NCBI GenBank assembly: GCA_009829735.1
Contig: CM020619.1
Coordinates: 12,143,777 to 12,207,776 of the forward strand
Length of the DNA: 64,000 bases
From: Pyropia yezoensis
Lineage: Eukaryota > Rhodophyta > Bangiophyceae > Bangiales > Bangiaceae
Reading direction: 5' to 3'
Position numbers and translations under genes: made by a program. Position 1 is the first letter of the stretch. Every line of letters starts with the position of its first letter. This document shows, piece after piece, positions 41,256 through 51,886 of the stretch. Below the pieces are notes generated by a model. That model saw nothing but the letters and a program-made list of their open reading frames with translations. It was not told where the DNA came from and made no database searches.

Positions 41256-44200
41256 TCACGTTGAGGGAGGGCTGTTAGGTTCTATCTCATTCCGGGCACA
41301 GTACGCCCGGACCTTCTCAGCAGGAAGGTCCTCCACATACTCCCATGTATCGTCCTTGGCTTTGTAGCCAAACCAACGCACCCTCAACATGAGGCGGTCG
41401 GTGTCTTCATCCCATCCGTGGTCGATGAACTTATCGAACACGTACTCCTGCGGGCCCTGTTTGGCCGCAGGCAGTGAGGGGAGGCGCCACGACTCCAACG
41501 CACGTGCCCAAGCTGGGTCGCCTGCAGGCGGTGGTGCAACTTTGACCACGTCCTGTCCGTTCACTGTGCGGACCCCATCGTCACTTTCGATGGTGAAGCG
41601 CCGCCCATCAGTACGAAGGACCTGGTACGGTCCCTTCGTCTGGAAAACCAACTTACCCCCAGTTGGGGTGTGCGAGTGTACCAGCACCCAGTCACCCTGC
41701 TCGGGGACATGCTTAGCATTGCGCACCTTTTTGTCAAAGGTACGCTTGTAGCGCTTTTGTGCTTTGTCCATCTCAGCCCTGACTTTAGGGATGAGGTTTT
41801 CAAGCCTAGCGGCGAACTCCGCCTTACTCTCAGTAGGAGTAGGCGTACTGCCACCATCCTCCCTAGTTGGGAGCGACCGCCGCACGGCAATAGACCGCAC
41901 GCGACGGGGGGTCACAAAAGCGAGGGGTACTTCCCCTGTAGATGAGTGAACCTGCGAATTGTAGGCAGTAGTAAGGATAGAAATGTATTGGTCCCACGTC
42001 TTTACGTGCTCACTCACATAGTGGCGTAGCTGCCTAACAATAGTTTTGTTGAAGCGCTCCACCTGCCCATTAGTTTGTGGGTGGTAGGGGGTGGCATAGT
42101 TTGCCTTAACCCCCAACATATCCAGCACTCCCTGAAACAGTACAGACGCAAATTGCGGTCCATTGTCCGATAGTGTACTATCCGGAATGCCATACGCGGC
42201 AACCCAGTGATCTAGGAAGGCTGACACGACCGACATGGCCGTGATCTCTGCCAGTGGGATCGCTCGCGTAAGTTTCGTGAAGCGGTCACAGATGACCAGG
42301 AGGTACTGGTTGCCCTCCTCGGTCACGGGCAGTGGCCCAAGGATGTCCATCGCCAACGCGGCGAAGGGCTCCTTGGCCGGGAACAATAGCATAGCCGTAC
42401 TAGGCCGCCGTTCCATCAGACGATTCTGTGCACAACTTGTGCAGGCAGCCACCCAACTGTAGATGTCCACCACCATGGACGGCCAGTAGTACCTGGTCCT
42501 CAGGGTCTGGTACAGTTTACTAGACCCCAGGTGTCCACCCGTGGGAGCGTTGTGCTCCCTCTCAAGGATACTGTCCTTGAGGGATGCGGGGACGACAAGT
42601 TGTTCGGTCCCCTGGAATACCCCCCTCCTCATGAGGAGGCCATCGTCTCCCAGAAAGAAGCGCGTCTCAACCACCGTATCCAGTATATCCCTCTGCGACT
42701 TGCAGAAGGGATCCTCGGCCTGGGCCTTCACCACCTCGTCCAGGGACAGGGGCAAGTACTTCTTGTTCCCTGGCGCCTCGGGGCTCAACGCCTGGCCCGA
42801 GCGCGTGACTACCCCCACGATGGGGATGTCCTCATCGACTGGGTTAGTGTCCAGCCCCTCGGTAGGTACCCGAGAGAGGCCGTCGGCAAGGGCATGTTGC
42901 CTGCCAGGTCGGTACTCAATGTCAAAGTTGAAGGGTGCCAGTCGCACCCTCCACCGGTTGAGACGAGTGTTCGTACAGTCCGTCTTGAAGATAAACTGCA
43001 ACGCGCGGTGGTCACAGCGGATGAGGAACTTCTCACCCTCCAGGTAGTGACGAATTGACGTCACCGCCCATACCACTGCGAGTCCTTCCAACTCGGTGAC
43101 TCCGTAGTTCTTCTCGGCCGAGTTCAGCCCCTTACTGAAGTATCCCACCGGCAAGTACTCCTTGTCCGGCTGCTGCTGAAGCAACACACAACCAAGTTGG
43201 TCGTAGCTAGCGTCCACATCCAGGATGTAGTGGCCTCCCAACCTGGGAATTGCCAAGATGGGGGGCTTCAGCAGAAGGTCCCGAAGAGTCTCAAAGGATT
43301 CCTGCTCCACCCGACTTGGGGGAGGCAGGTTCTTCGGTAGCGTTGAGCTCACTAGCTCATTCAACGGCTTCGCCACCTTGGCGAAGCTTTTGGTGAAACG
43401 TCGGTACACGTTACACATCCCGAGGAAGCTCCTCATCTGGGTCTGGGTCCGGGGGTACTGAGCCTTACGTATGGCCCTCAAGTTCTTCTCGTTAACACTG
43501 AGACGCCCCGGACGGACAACATGTCCCAAGTACTCCACCTCTTGAGTGAAGAGGTGGCACTTACTCGCCTTCAGTGACACACCGGCGTCAGCAAGTAGCT
43601 TGAACACCTGGCCAAGATGGCCAATGTGTTCCTCCGGACTTCGGGAGAACACAATGATGTCGTCTAGGTACACAAGACAGATCTGCCACCGTACTCCGGC
43701 CAGAATCATGTCCATAGCGCGCTGGAAAGTTGCCGGCGCGTTACACAGACCAAACGGTAGGCGTTTGCACTGGTAGGTACCACAGTGACAGGTAAAGGTA
43801 GTTTTATGCCTGTCCTCCGGGGCAATGGGAATTTGCCAGTACCCCGCGTTACAGTCCAGGGTAGAGAACACGTTTGCCTCCCCCAGAGAGTCCAGACAGT
43901 CATCCATCCTAGGTAGGGGATAACTGTCCTTCACCGTGCTCTCGTTGAGCTTACGGTAGTCGATACAAAACCGGGGGGTCCCATCAACTTTGGGGACTAT
44001 AACCACCGGACTCGCCCACTCGGCGTTGCTGGCCTCGATCACATCGAGGGCCTCCATGCGAGCAACTTGCTCCTTAACGAGGGCCCTTGAACGGGGTCCT
44101 CCCCTATACGGTTGTTGGCGTATAGGGGGTGCACCGGGCTTCAACTCGATCCGGTGTTGGGTGGCTCTCATGAGTCCCAATTGACCATCCCACAACTTGT

Positions 44201-45239
44201 GATATTGGTCTAAGAGGCGTTCAACTTGAACCCTCAACCTGGGGGGAACACCCTCCATGTTCACATGGGGCCGAGGAGAGGTGGCCGACTTGGCTTGATG
44301 CTTCTCCTTTCCGGACTTCGGGTCGCTACTTGCGCCCGCGATGAGGGTGACCGCTACTACCGGTCCCTCATGTTGGTCGATATAGCCGAACTTGGCTCCC
44401 GACTTGAAGTACTTGGGCATCGGACTCAGGTTCATCACATGGATCCTCCACGGGACTCCGGCTTTGGAGTCCATCGTGCCAAGGGCAACATGCACTTGGT
44501 GCTTGCGAGCAAGACGGGGGTTAGGGTGCACCAACCCGTTCCCCGAAAAATCAGTTACAACGTCAACGTGCGCCACCGAGTTGGGGGGCAACGTGACTTT
44601 GCGGGCTAAACGCAGGGTAGCAGTAAACCCTTCCCTCACAGAGCAAACAGGCTTCGACTGTGAGACTGTCACAGGAGCCACAGACTTTCCCTTACCAAGG
44701 ATGGGGATAGTCTCCCCATTCATCAACTTGACCCAGTACTCGGGGCCACAGATCAAAGGCACTTGTGTTACGACATAAGGGGTACCCAGAAGCAGGGGTA
44801 CCGATATATTCTCAACTACACCATAGGTCACGTCGACCTCATGGGTCCCCAACCTAGTTGGTAGGGTCACGGCACCAACGATGGGAAGTACCCCACCATT
44901 GATGTCAATCATATGGTCAGCCTTGGACCTCCGGCGTTGGAGCTTCACCTCCTTTGGTAATAGCGACTTGCGTATCAAGGAGGCTCCTGACCAGGTATCA
45001 AGCACGATACGGGCACAGCATGCACGGCCGGGGGCAAGTTGCACCCGTCCAGCCACCTGGAAGTTCTCACCCGTCAGCACCGCGATGACCCGACGTGGGT
45101 TTACGTTCTTGGGGAGTCCTACCCGAGGTGGGCGGACTCCCTTAGGTCGCCGCAGTATCCGGCACGCTTGGTCCGTCCTCCTGGCCCACTTGGCCGAGGC
45201 TGCCGTTGTGAGCTTCGGACGACCAGCCCCAACGGTCAT
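41256..45239 (-). CDS. pol: Retrotransposon Pol polyprotein with chromodomain
   Basis: 1327 residues with an intact frame. The protease has LDTWSGAS at 80-87, with Trp where Gly is usual. Reverse transcriptase (about 370-540) has LDCNAGYWQ with D462, LPFGLCNAPATFQ, and YLDD at 524-527. RNase H (about 670-790) has D674/D676, E717/E719, D743 and D786. The integrase zinc motif has H896, H903, C933 and C936. The integrase core has D965, D1025 and E1061 (35 residues between the last two). The last 75 residues (FDKFIDHGWD... VRWFGYKAKDDTWE) are a chromodomain, which in chromoviruses directs integration to marked chromatin. The ATG overlaps the Gag stop codon as ATGA (45239-45236). All catalytic residues look intact, so this copy may be recently active. 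Confidence 0.95.
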   Translation of the reverse strand: MTVGAGRPKLTTAASAKWARRTDQACRILRRPKGVRPPRVGLPKNVNPRRVIAVLTGENFQVAGRVQLAPGRACCARIVLDTWSGASLIRKSLLPKEVKLQRRRSKADHMIDINGGVLPIVGAVTLPTRLGTHEVDVTYGVVENISVPLLLGTPYVVTQVPLICGPEYWVKLMNGETIPILGKGKSVAPVTVSQSKPVCSVREGFTATLRLARKVTLPPNSVAHVDVVTDFSGNGLVHPNPRLARKHQVHVALGTMDSKAGVPWRIHVMNLSPMPKYFKSGAKFGYIDQHEGPVVAVTLIAGASSDPKSGKEKHQAKSATSPRPHVNMEGVPPRLRVQVERLLDQYHKLWDGQLGLMRATQHRIELKPGAPPIRQQPYRGGPRSRALVKEQVARMEALDVIEASNAEWASPVVIVPKVDGTPRFCIDYRKLNESTVKDSYPLPRMDDCLDSLGEANVFSTLDCNAGYWQIPIAPEDRHKTTFTCHCGTYQCKRLPFGLCNAPATFQRAMDMILAGVRWQICLVYLDDIIVFSRSPEEHIGHLGQVFKLLADAGVSLKASKCHLFTQEVEYLGHVVRPGRLSVNEKNLRAIRKAQYPRTQTQMRSFLGMCNVYRRFTKSFAKVAKPLNELVSSTLPKNLPPPSRVEQESFETLRDLLLKPPILAIPRLGGHYILDVDASYDQLGCVLLQQQPDKEYLPVGYFSKGLNSAEKNYGVTELEGLAVVWAVTSIRHYLEGEKFLIRCDHRALQFIFKTDCTNTRLNRWRVRLAPFNFDIEYRPGRQHALADGLSRVPTEGLDTNPVDEDIPIVGVVTRSGQALSPEAPGNKKYLPLSLDEVVKAQAEDPFCKSQRDILDTVVETRFFLGDDGLLMRRGVFQGTEQLVVPASLKDSILEREHNAPTGGHLGSSKLYQTLRTRYYWPSMVVDIYSWVAACTSCAQNRLMERRPSTAMLLFPAKEPFAALAMDILGPLPVTEEGNQYLLVICDRFTKLTRAIPLAEITAMSVVSAFLDHWVAAYGIPDSTLSDNGPQFASVLFQGVLDMLGVKANYATPYHPQTNGQVERFNKTIVRQLRHYVSEHVKTWDQYISILTTAYNSQVHSSTGEVPLAFVTPRRVRSIAVRRSLPTREDGGSTPTPTESKAEFAARLENLIPKVRAEMDKAQKRYKRTFDKKVRNAKHVPEQGDWVLVHSHTPTGGKLVFQTKGPYQVLRTDGRRFTIESDDGVRTVNGQDVVKVAPPPAGDPAWARALESWRLPSLPAAKQGPQEYVFDKFIDHGWDEDTDRLMLRVRWFGYKAKDDTWEYVEDLPAEKVRAYCARNEIEPNSPPST

Positions 45240-47182
45240 TCGTTTCCCGCCGACTTGGCGTCCGAATCTGAGGGCGGGGAGGAAGACGACGAGTCCGAGG
45301 ACGACGTGTCCGCCTCCTCCGCCGAGGGTGTGGCGACCGCGACGACCGGTCGAGACCCACCCTCGCGGCGTGAACGTACTTCGCTCGTAGCCGACTTCTT
45401 ACTCGCATTCCTAACAAGTTGTTGGATGCGTTTACTCAACTTGGGGCAGTCATATGCCCAGTGTCCATCGGAGTTGCAGTTCCAACACCGATGGTCAGTT
45501 CCCGGAGGGGTCTTCCCAACTGGGGAAGACGAAGGGATACCCTGGGATGTTCCCACGGCAGCTACCACCCTCTCCTTGCGGATTCGGCGTGCCTCTCTCA
45601 ACTCTCTGGCCTGGCGCGCCTCCTCCCGTTCCTTGGCCAACTCGGCCTGACGCTCCTGGCGTTGTTCCTCCCGCAACTTGCGGTAGGCCTCGCCTCTGCG
45701 ATAGGCGAACCTGGCCAACTCGGCCAGGGTCGCCCGGGTAGTGTTATGCTCCCGGGTCTCCATCCGGACTGACCAATGGAGTCCCTCCACAAACCGACTG
45801 TTCACCACAGCTTGTGGATGAAGAAACCCACAAAGATTGTTGAGCTTACGGACTCGCTCCGCAAAGGACAACTCGTCCTCCGCCTCTTCCTGATGGGCTT
45901 GCGTAAACTCCTCGACTTGAGAAGCCAACGCTGCCTCATCAACCATGGCTCTCAACAACCAGTTGACGAGCTCCAAATAGGACGTCACCTCCCCAGCGCC
46001 TCCACTTGAGGAGCTGGGCATGACGGACATAAGTTCTGTCCGTAGGTCGCCCTTCGTAAACTCCTGTAGCATGTAAAAAGCCATGCCTTCACTTATGGCA
46101 TTGTCGTCACAGGCTTTTGTGAAACGACGTAGGAACTCAAAGACACGGAGGGGGGGAGTTCCGTCCCACTCCGCTTTGTGCCCAAAAGAATGAAGTGCAT
46201 TCTTCTTGGCACGGCCCATGGCTCGGGCCTGGTCAGGACCATACGCCACCGACTTGTTGTGGAGGGCGTAGGTCTCACAGTCAAAGATCCTCTGGTAGAC
46301 CGGGTTGGCTACCTGGATCTTGGGCGGCACCTCACGTTGAGGGAACAGCCGCTGTGGCACTGGGGTAAGTTCACTCTCAGTGCCTGTAGTCCGGCGCGGC
46401 GCGCTTGGTGTAGCCGCCGGCGTTTCCGGGGGGAACTCCCCCGTGAAGGGCGTACGCCCCACCGCGTATGGTGTGGCTCCCTCGTTGGGAGTCACAGGTG
46501 TCGCCCCCAGTTCGGGGCGACCAGAGATAGGCGTAAGGGGGGATTCCCCCTGCGCCTGTGGGCTCGAAAGCCCCAATCCGGTTTGGACATTAAGGCCATC
46601 TGGCAAACTCGCCACAATCTGATTCAGAATAGTATTCGTCATCGTGACCACCAGGTCCGGCAAAGTCTGCCGCAACACATTGGTCGCCTCCCGACGGACA
46701 GTTTCCGCGAGGAGGGGATTGACGACTCCAGTTGAGTCTCGGTCCGCCTCCGGGAGTCCACCTGAGGGGTAACCACGTTCCTCAGGGGTCTCAACCGGGG
46801 GCATGGGCGCGAGCCCATCACCGACCAACGGAGGTCCGCCGTCCTCCGAAAGCCTAGTTGGCGACGGCTCCAAGCCAAAGTTGGCTCCAACCCGAGTGGA
46901 ACCCGCGGGGACAGTCCTCACCCCTTGGGACGTTCCCGTTGAGTATACCACACGGTGGCCAGACTTCGGCCCACCCACATCAGAAGTGTCACCCGAGTGA
47001 ACTCCCGACTGAGTCGGGGTGGCCTGTTGCCCGCCCGTACTTCCAGTCCTGCTGGCTTGAGGGACCTCTAGTCCCTCTGCGACCCCAGGTAAACCCACCT
47101 ATGTCTCACCAGTATTCAAAGGCACTGAAGTACGTGCGTCACCCGTGTACTCCCCGGACGACGGGGGGTCCGAGCTAGCCAT
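45236..47182 (-). CDS. gag: Retrotransposon Gag with CCHC zinc knuckle; in-frame TAG near the start
   Basis: From ATG 47182 the frame reads MASSDPPSSGEYTG and then meets TAG at 47099-47101. The same frame is then open for 620 codons to the stop at 45236-45238. The next in-frame ATG (46804) would remove about 98 codons of the open region. The protein is Pro/Thr-rich, then helical (capsid-like, roughly the central 250 residues). A basic segment precedes CWNCNSDGHWAYDC, a CX2CX4HX4C nucleic-acid-binding knuckle, and an acidic Ser-rich tail follows. The TAG could be read through, spliced out or a mutation. The LTR similarity argues that little time has passed for decay. Confidence 0.85.
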
Positions 47183-47280
47183 GTTGGCTGACGATCCGTA
47201 TGACACGGTCCAAGACCACCGTTCCTCTGAGACAGAGGGCCCCCTACACCCGGGTGCACCCGGAGGTAAAGTTTACCTCT

Positions 47281-47299
47281 GACCCCCGCTGCTCCACCA
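47281..47299 (-). other. Primer binding site candidate
   Basis: On the minus strand, two bases inside the 5' LTR, the sequence begins TGGTGGAGCAGCGGGGGTC. TGG matches a tRNA CCA end, so the primer would be a tRNA ending ..GCUGCUCCACCA. It is not the common initiator-Met type. Confidence 0.6.
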
Positions 47300-47301
47300 A
47301 A

Positions 47302-47770
47302 TGTGGCAAAAACCACAAGCACACACGGCACCCAAGTTGGGGCGGTGTGCTAGGGCTGCCTCCCGTGTCGGGGGAACCGGAAGAAGTGCAAGTCGCACAC
47401 ACTTTGTCCCTGTTGTGGGGCAAACCCCCCACGGACAAACAAGAGGATGGTGTGTGGTCCAACAGTTTCTTGGTCGGGACGGGGACGCAGGGCCAAGCCC
47501 CGCTGTCCCTCCCCTTATCCCCCCAGGGTCCACTCAGAATCTCGCCACTCAGAATCTCCCACCCCAGCACCTGCCCACCGGGCCACACGAAAATTCAAGA
47601 CGATAAATGCAGAAAACCCTCAAATCCAAGTTGGATTTACTACTAAGCTAACTATCCCAAACTTAGGGAATATGGACCCAAATGCAGGGGGAGGAACGGA
47701 TCAGGCTAGTGGCCTGCCGCCCCTTGCATGGCACGTGTTGCCCCCCTACCTGGGGGTCAATACTGCCACA
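47302..47770 (-). repeat. LTR (5' LTR in element sense)
   Basis: 469 bp with TG...CA ends. It is immediately followed by GTGCG of the target duplication and then the resumed helicase frame. Confidence 0.95.
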
Positions 47771-50700
47771 GTGCGGACGCCTCTTGCGGTTGGCGTGTGG
47801 GCATCTCGGCGGGTGTTGGCCCAGTCAACGTTGGATTGGTTGGCGTCACCGTTGGGCCTGCGGCCCTGGGTCGGAACAATCGGTGGTACGACCTATTCGG
47901 AGGCCCTCCACGTGCTGAAGGGTGCGCTCTGTCCGCCGGCCAGGCCTGGCAAGCGGGCCAGCCCACTGGTCGTACGACTACGTCAGCGCATCGACGAATT
48001 ACTCGGCGGGTCTGCTGCGCCAGACGACACTGGGGCGGGTGCTGCGCCAGAAGACGCTAGGGCGGGGGCTGCTGCGCCAGACGACGCAGGGGCGGGTGCT
48101 GCGCCTGCCGATGAGGTAGGTGCCGGGTCAGGTGCCGACAAAGATGGGCGGCCTCCCCCAGCGCCCGATGCGACCATGGCGATTCCGTCCGGTCACGGTG
48201 ACCCAGACGCCTTTTCCATTGGCGACGACGCGGGGGGCGAAGTCGAGTTTGTGTGCTACCTACCCGCAGTGGCGGTCCCAGACAATGTGTTGGCTGGGCA
48301 GGCAGTTTCCCCTGTCTACAATGCGGAACCCTGTGACGTCATTGTGGTCATAGACGACGACGATGACTGGAATGACGCAGAGAACGATGATGTGACTGTC
48401 GTCAGTGTGGCCCGGGTGGTCCGGGCCGGCCAACTGGTCGGGCAGCGGCGTACGCCCTCCGCCACTGGGGCGGCCCCCCGTGTGGCAGTGGCTGCCACCT
48501 CTGTCGCGACTGTAGCTGGCACCTCCTCCGCGACGGCAGCTGTCCCAGGCGGGTCCTCTACGCCCGAGGTTGCTGTTACCGCTGCTGCCCCCGATGCTCC
48601 ATCGGCGGCGGGTATAACCACAGGCGCGGTGGATGCTGTGGCTGTGGGTGCTCCTGGCGTTGGTGGGGCTCCTGCGGGCACGGCGGCCGTGGCCGACGCG
48701 GGTGTTGGCGGAGGTGCACCGGCTGAGCCTGGTACTGCTGCAGCAACCGACACGGCGGGGGTGGCTGTCGTGGGCACGGCAGTGGCTCGGGGGGAGGAGC
48801 CCTCTCCCGCTTCGCCTGCAGTTGCAGACGCGGGTGCGGCTGTTGTTGGAGGTGGGACTGCCGGCGTAGGAGGCCCTTGTATCGGTTCCCCGGCTGGTGG
48901 GGGGGACGCGTCTCCCACTGCTGCACCTCTGCCCGCGGCGGCAGCGGCGGCGGCGGGGGGTGGTGCCAGCCAGGCCAGTCCTCCCACACTGTGTGGCGCG
49001 GATGGTGATCGGGTGGCGCTCGGTCAGTTGACGCTCTGTACGTCCGAGTCGGGGTGGAAGGGTGTCCCAACCCACCTGCGCCCGTCCCCGTTGTACGCAA
49101 GAGGACCTGGGAGCCACTGGCAGGCCATCGTTGTGGCCACCTTGTGCCAGCTCGCCGCCCGCGGTACAGAGGCGGTGGCGCAGTCTATTGAAGGCAGCAG
49201 CAACAAGGGCCATGGCGGCGGCGGCGGACGCAGTGGGCGCGTGACCACGTCGTCATTGTGCTCCCGCTTTGGCGTGGCTCGCATCGACGCGCCCATCACC
49301 CTGTCGTCGCCGCAGGTGGGGGGCTCCATACTGGACGACCCGCGGGCGTGTCGCATGTGCAACGTGCTCGTGCGTATGCCCGCCCCCCGGGGTCGTCCCC
49401 CCGGTGGGGGCGGCCGCCCTACCGGGGGATCCGCTGGGCGCCACCACCGCCGCCACAAGGACCGCGGGGGAGAGTGTCAAGTGGACCCCACAGACGCCAC
49501 CCCGGGTGATTCGTGTGCCTTTTGGGTACCGGAACCCGTCGGCTCGGTGTGCAGCACCCCCGCGGACGCGGTGTTTATTGGCCGCTGCGGGGACAAGGAG
49601 GGGCAGCCCGGCGGGGGGGTTGGTGGCCCACCGCCCGCGGGGGCAGGCCAGTGGTGGGTGGACAAGACGCCTGGCCCGGGGCTGGACGAGCAGGACAACG
49701 ACGCCGGCACGGCGCGCCACGGTGGCGCATCCGGTCCCCCCCGGCGGTGGTGGCTTGCGGTGCGTCGTTCAGACGTGCAGCGGATGCTCCATCGCCGGAC
49801 GGCGAATGTGGTCGTCACCCTGTCTCATAGTGTCCTGTCGGACAGCCGCGAGTTTCGCGGCCTCGGCCACTGGGGCCTTCTTCCGCCAGTCATGCAGAGG
49901 GCGCTCGCCATCCACGCAACGCCTCCGCACGGGGGACAGCAGGTGGTACCTGTACCGGCACCGGGGCCTCCCCCCCTGCAGAGTGCTCCTCCACGCTACG
50001 CCCACCTGGACGAGTTCCAGTGGCGCGCAGTCGATTGCATGCGCCGGGGGCTGTTGTCGGACGAGTGTGACGTGCAGCTGGTGGCGGGCCCCCCTGGGAC
50101 GGGCAAGACACGCGCCATTGTGTCCATGGTGGACATGGTCCTTGAGACGCTGCCCGATGGGCGTGTCCTGCTGACGTCGCGCACAAACACGGCGTGTGAC
50201 GAGCTGTTGGACGCAGTACACGAGTTTTTTCTGTTCGCCGGGGGCTGCGAGTCGACACGGCGTCGCGGAAACCGACGCCGTGACGCTCCTCCGTGTGGGT
50301 GAACCCCCTCCGGATGGCCACCGTGCCAGGACAACGCACATTGACGCCGTGGTGCATGAGCGCCTCCCCGTCGCCTACCCGTCCGTTACAGCCGCGGTGG
50401 AACGGGCAAGGGCACGGGTGGCCGATGTGGGCGGTCGTGTGGATGATCGTTCCCGCGCCCAGGGTGCAGAGCCGGGCGCAGGTGGGTCACAAAACCTCCT
50501 CGAGGAATGTGCCGATGCTGAGCAAGCCCTGGAGGCTGCCTTGCGTCGCCAGCAGCGTGCGGAACGGGAGCTCCGCAAGCGCATCGTGGGCGGCGCGTCC
50601 GTCATTGTCACAACCACGTCAACGTCGACGGGGGCGCTCGTGGGCGCTCAAGGCTTTGACGCCATTATCATTGACGAGGGTGCGGCAACAAGCGTCCCTG

Positions 50701-51677
50701 CGTCTGTCGCCGCCATTGTTCGCGCCAAGCGGGCGGGGCGTGCGGGTGGCTCGTCAGATGAAGAAGAGGACGGTCATCCGGCAGAGCGGACCAAGTGCAT
50801 TGTCCTTGTTGGCGACAATGCCCAGCTGAGGCCGAGCGCCGGCATGGAGTACAGGGGCGAGACACGGCCGATGGCATCCAGCGTTTTTGAGCGGCTCGCC
50901 CGTTTTCTGTCCGCTTGCGTCATCCTCTCCGTGCAGTACCGCATGCGGCCGCTGTTATGGTCCCTCCTCCGACAAATCTTTTACCGGCACATTGGCATAT
51001 GGTCGGACGGGCGCGGGCCCAAGGCCCGCCATGAGGAGGGGTTTGGAACACCCGCGTGGCTAAACCATCCGAGTCGGCGTATTCGCTTTGGCGGGCTGCA
51101 AGTGACAGACACTTCCCGCCTGCCGGCCAACGATCGGGCGCACAAGTCGGGTTCCACCACCTCCAACAACAAGAGCCTGATCAACGTTGCAGAGCTTCGG
51201 TTGGTCGAGATGGCTCTTACGGATCTACTGCTGGCGTGGGCGACGTCCAGCGGGGCTACCGAGCTCAAGGTGATGCTCATCACCCCGTACACTGCGCAGC
51301 GGAACAAGCAGAAGGAAGTGGTGCAGTCGGTGAGAGACAGCAGGCGGCTGCCCCGCAGACCATGTGCCGACGTGAGGATGTCCACCGTGGATGGCTGCCA
51401 AGGCGCTTCTGTGGATTGCGTCATACTCTCCCTCGTGCGGTCAGAGCCTGGGGCGCCACCCAGCGGGAACACCGACTTTTTGTCCGACGAGCGGCGCGTG
51501 AACGTCATGATGTCGCGGGCACAGAGCCATCTCCACGTGATTGGTGACATGGACTACCTTTCAAGCTCTGGAGGTGTCTGGAAGAGCTGGTGGGACAACG
51601 TCCGCCGTAGGTGGAGGCAGCCGGGTCTACCGGGCCGCGAGCACATCAACATTGTGGCTCCCGACAGGATGTACTAG
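47771..51677 (+). CDS. Helicase gene, 3' fragment (SF1 helicase domain)
   Basis: About 48000-49000 is a disordered Ala/Pro/Gly linker with repeated GAGAAPDDA-type units. From about 49990 the SF1B helicase core begins with DEFQWRAVDCM, a Q-motif-like segment. Motif I GPPGTGKT is at 50087-50110 and motif Ia LTSRTNTACDELL follows. The phase then changes at the G run 50240-50244. Motif II IIIDEGAA is near 50664-50687 (DEGA instead of the usual DEAA). Motif III VGDNAQLRP is near 50808, IV VQYRMRP near 50930, V VDGCQGASVDCVIL near 51390 and VI NVMMSRAQ near 51500. This order and VGDNAQL/QYRM place it in the UPF1/Sen1/SMUBP2 group, 5'-3' nucleic-acid helicases. It ends at TAG 51675-51677. Confidence 0.85.
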
Positions 51678-51886
51678 ACGAGAGTATGTGAGGGGGGGGG
51701 GGGGGGGGGCGGGGCGGGTGGGGGGGGGGGTGGGACTGTACGGCACCCCCTCTCTTTTATGCTTTGAAGGTGTCGCTTTTCATGTGGTGGCCGGTTGTTC
51801 CCCAGTGTAGATGACAACTGGTATAGTTGACGTTTTGATTTGCGTGTGTGTCCCATGGTGCCACCATCAGTCTTGAGTCATGCCAT
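51678..51886. other. 3' flank of the helicase gene
   Basis: Starts with G-rich runs (about 51690-51731) and becomes AT-richer before the palindrome cluster. Confidence 0.5.

Larger units (their letters stand above)
38393..47775 (-). mobile_element. Ty3/gypsy chromovirus-type LTR retrotransposon with GTGCG target duplication
   Basis: Two 469-bp LTRs (38398-38866 and 47302-47770) begin TGTGGC and end CTACA or CCACA. By eye they differ at about four positions, so the insertion is young. The 5-bp target duplication GTGCG lies at 38393-38397 and 47771-47775. Coding is on the minus strand: Gag (45236-47182) then Pol (41256-45239) in the order protease, reverse transcriptase, RNase H, integrase, chromodomain. 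A primer-binding-site candidate (47281-47299) and a polypurine tract (38867-38879) lie where expected. An additional gene on the opposite strand (39206-41144) is not standard for Ty3/gypsy. The element interrupts the helicase gene in the opposite orientation. Confidence 0.95.
34018..51677 (+). pseudogene. Sen1/UPF1-like SF1 helicase gene split by a retrotransposon
   Basis: One gene is inferred from three facts. The element carries GTGCG on both flanks. The reading phase before 38393 and after 47771 is the same. The two halves together give a large N-terminal helical region followed by an SF1 helicase, the general plan of Sen1/senataxin-type RNA:DNA helicases. Two further phase changes occur at homopolymers, near 37196-37201 (C run) and 50240-50244 (G run); each looks like a single-base indel. 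With the 9.4-kb insertion in the coding region this allele is probably inactive. The homopolymer shifts may be sequencing errors. It shares its leader array with the ParB-like gene, so the two may be co-regulated. Confidence 0.7.

Noticed and set aside
16575-47101. TAG read as a sense codon (genetic-code change)
   Set aside because: TAG terminates several well-supported genes here (poly(A) polymerase, helicase, ParB-like, TRAPPC2), so reassignment is unlikely.
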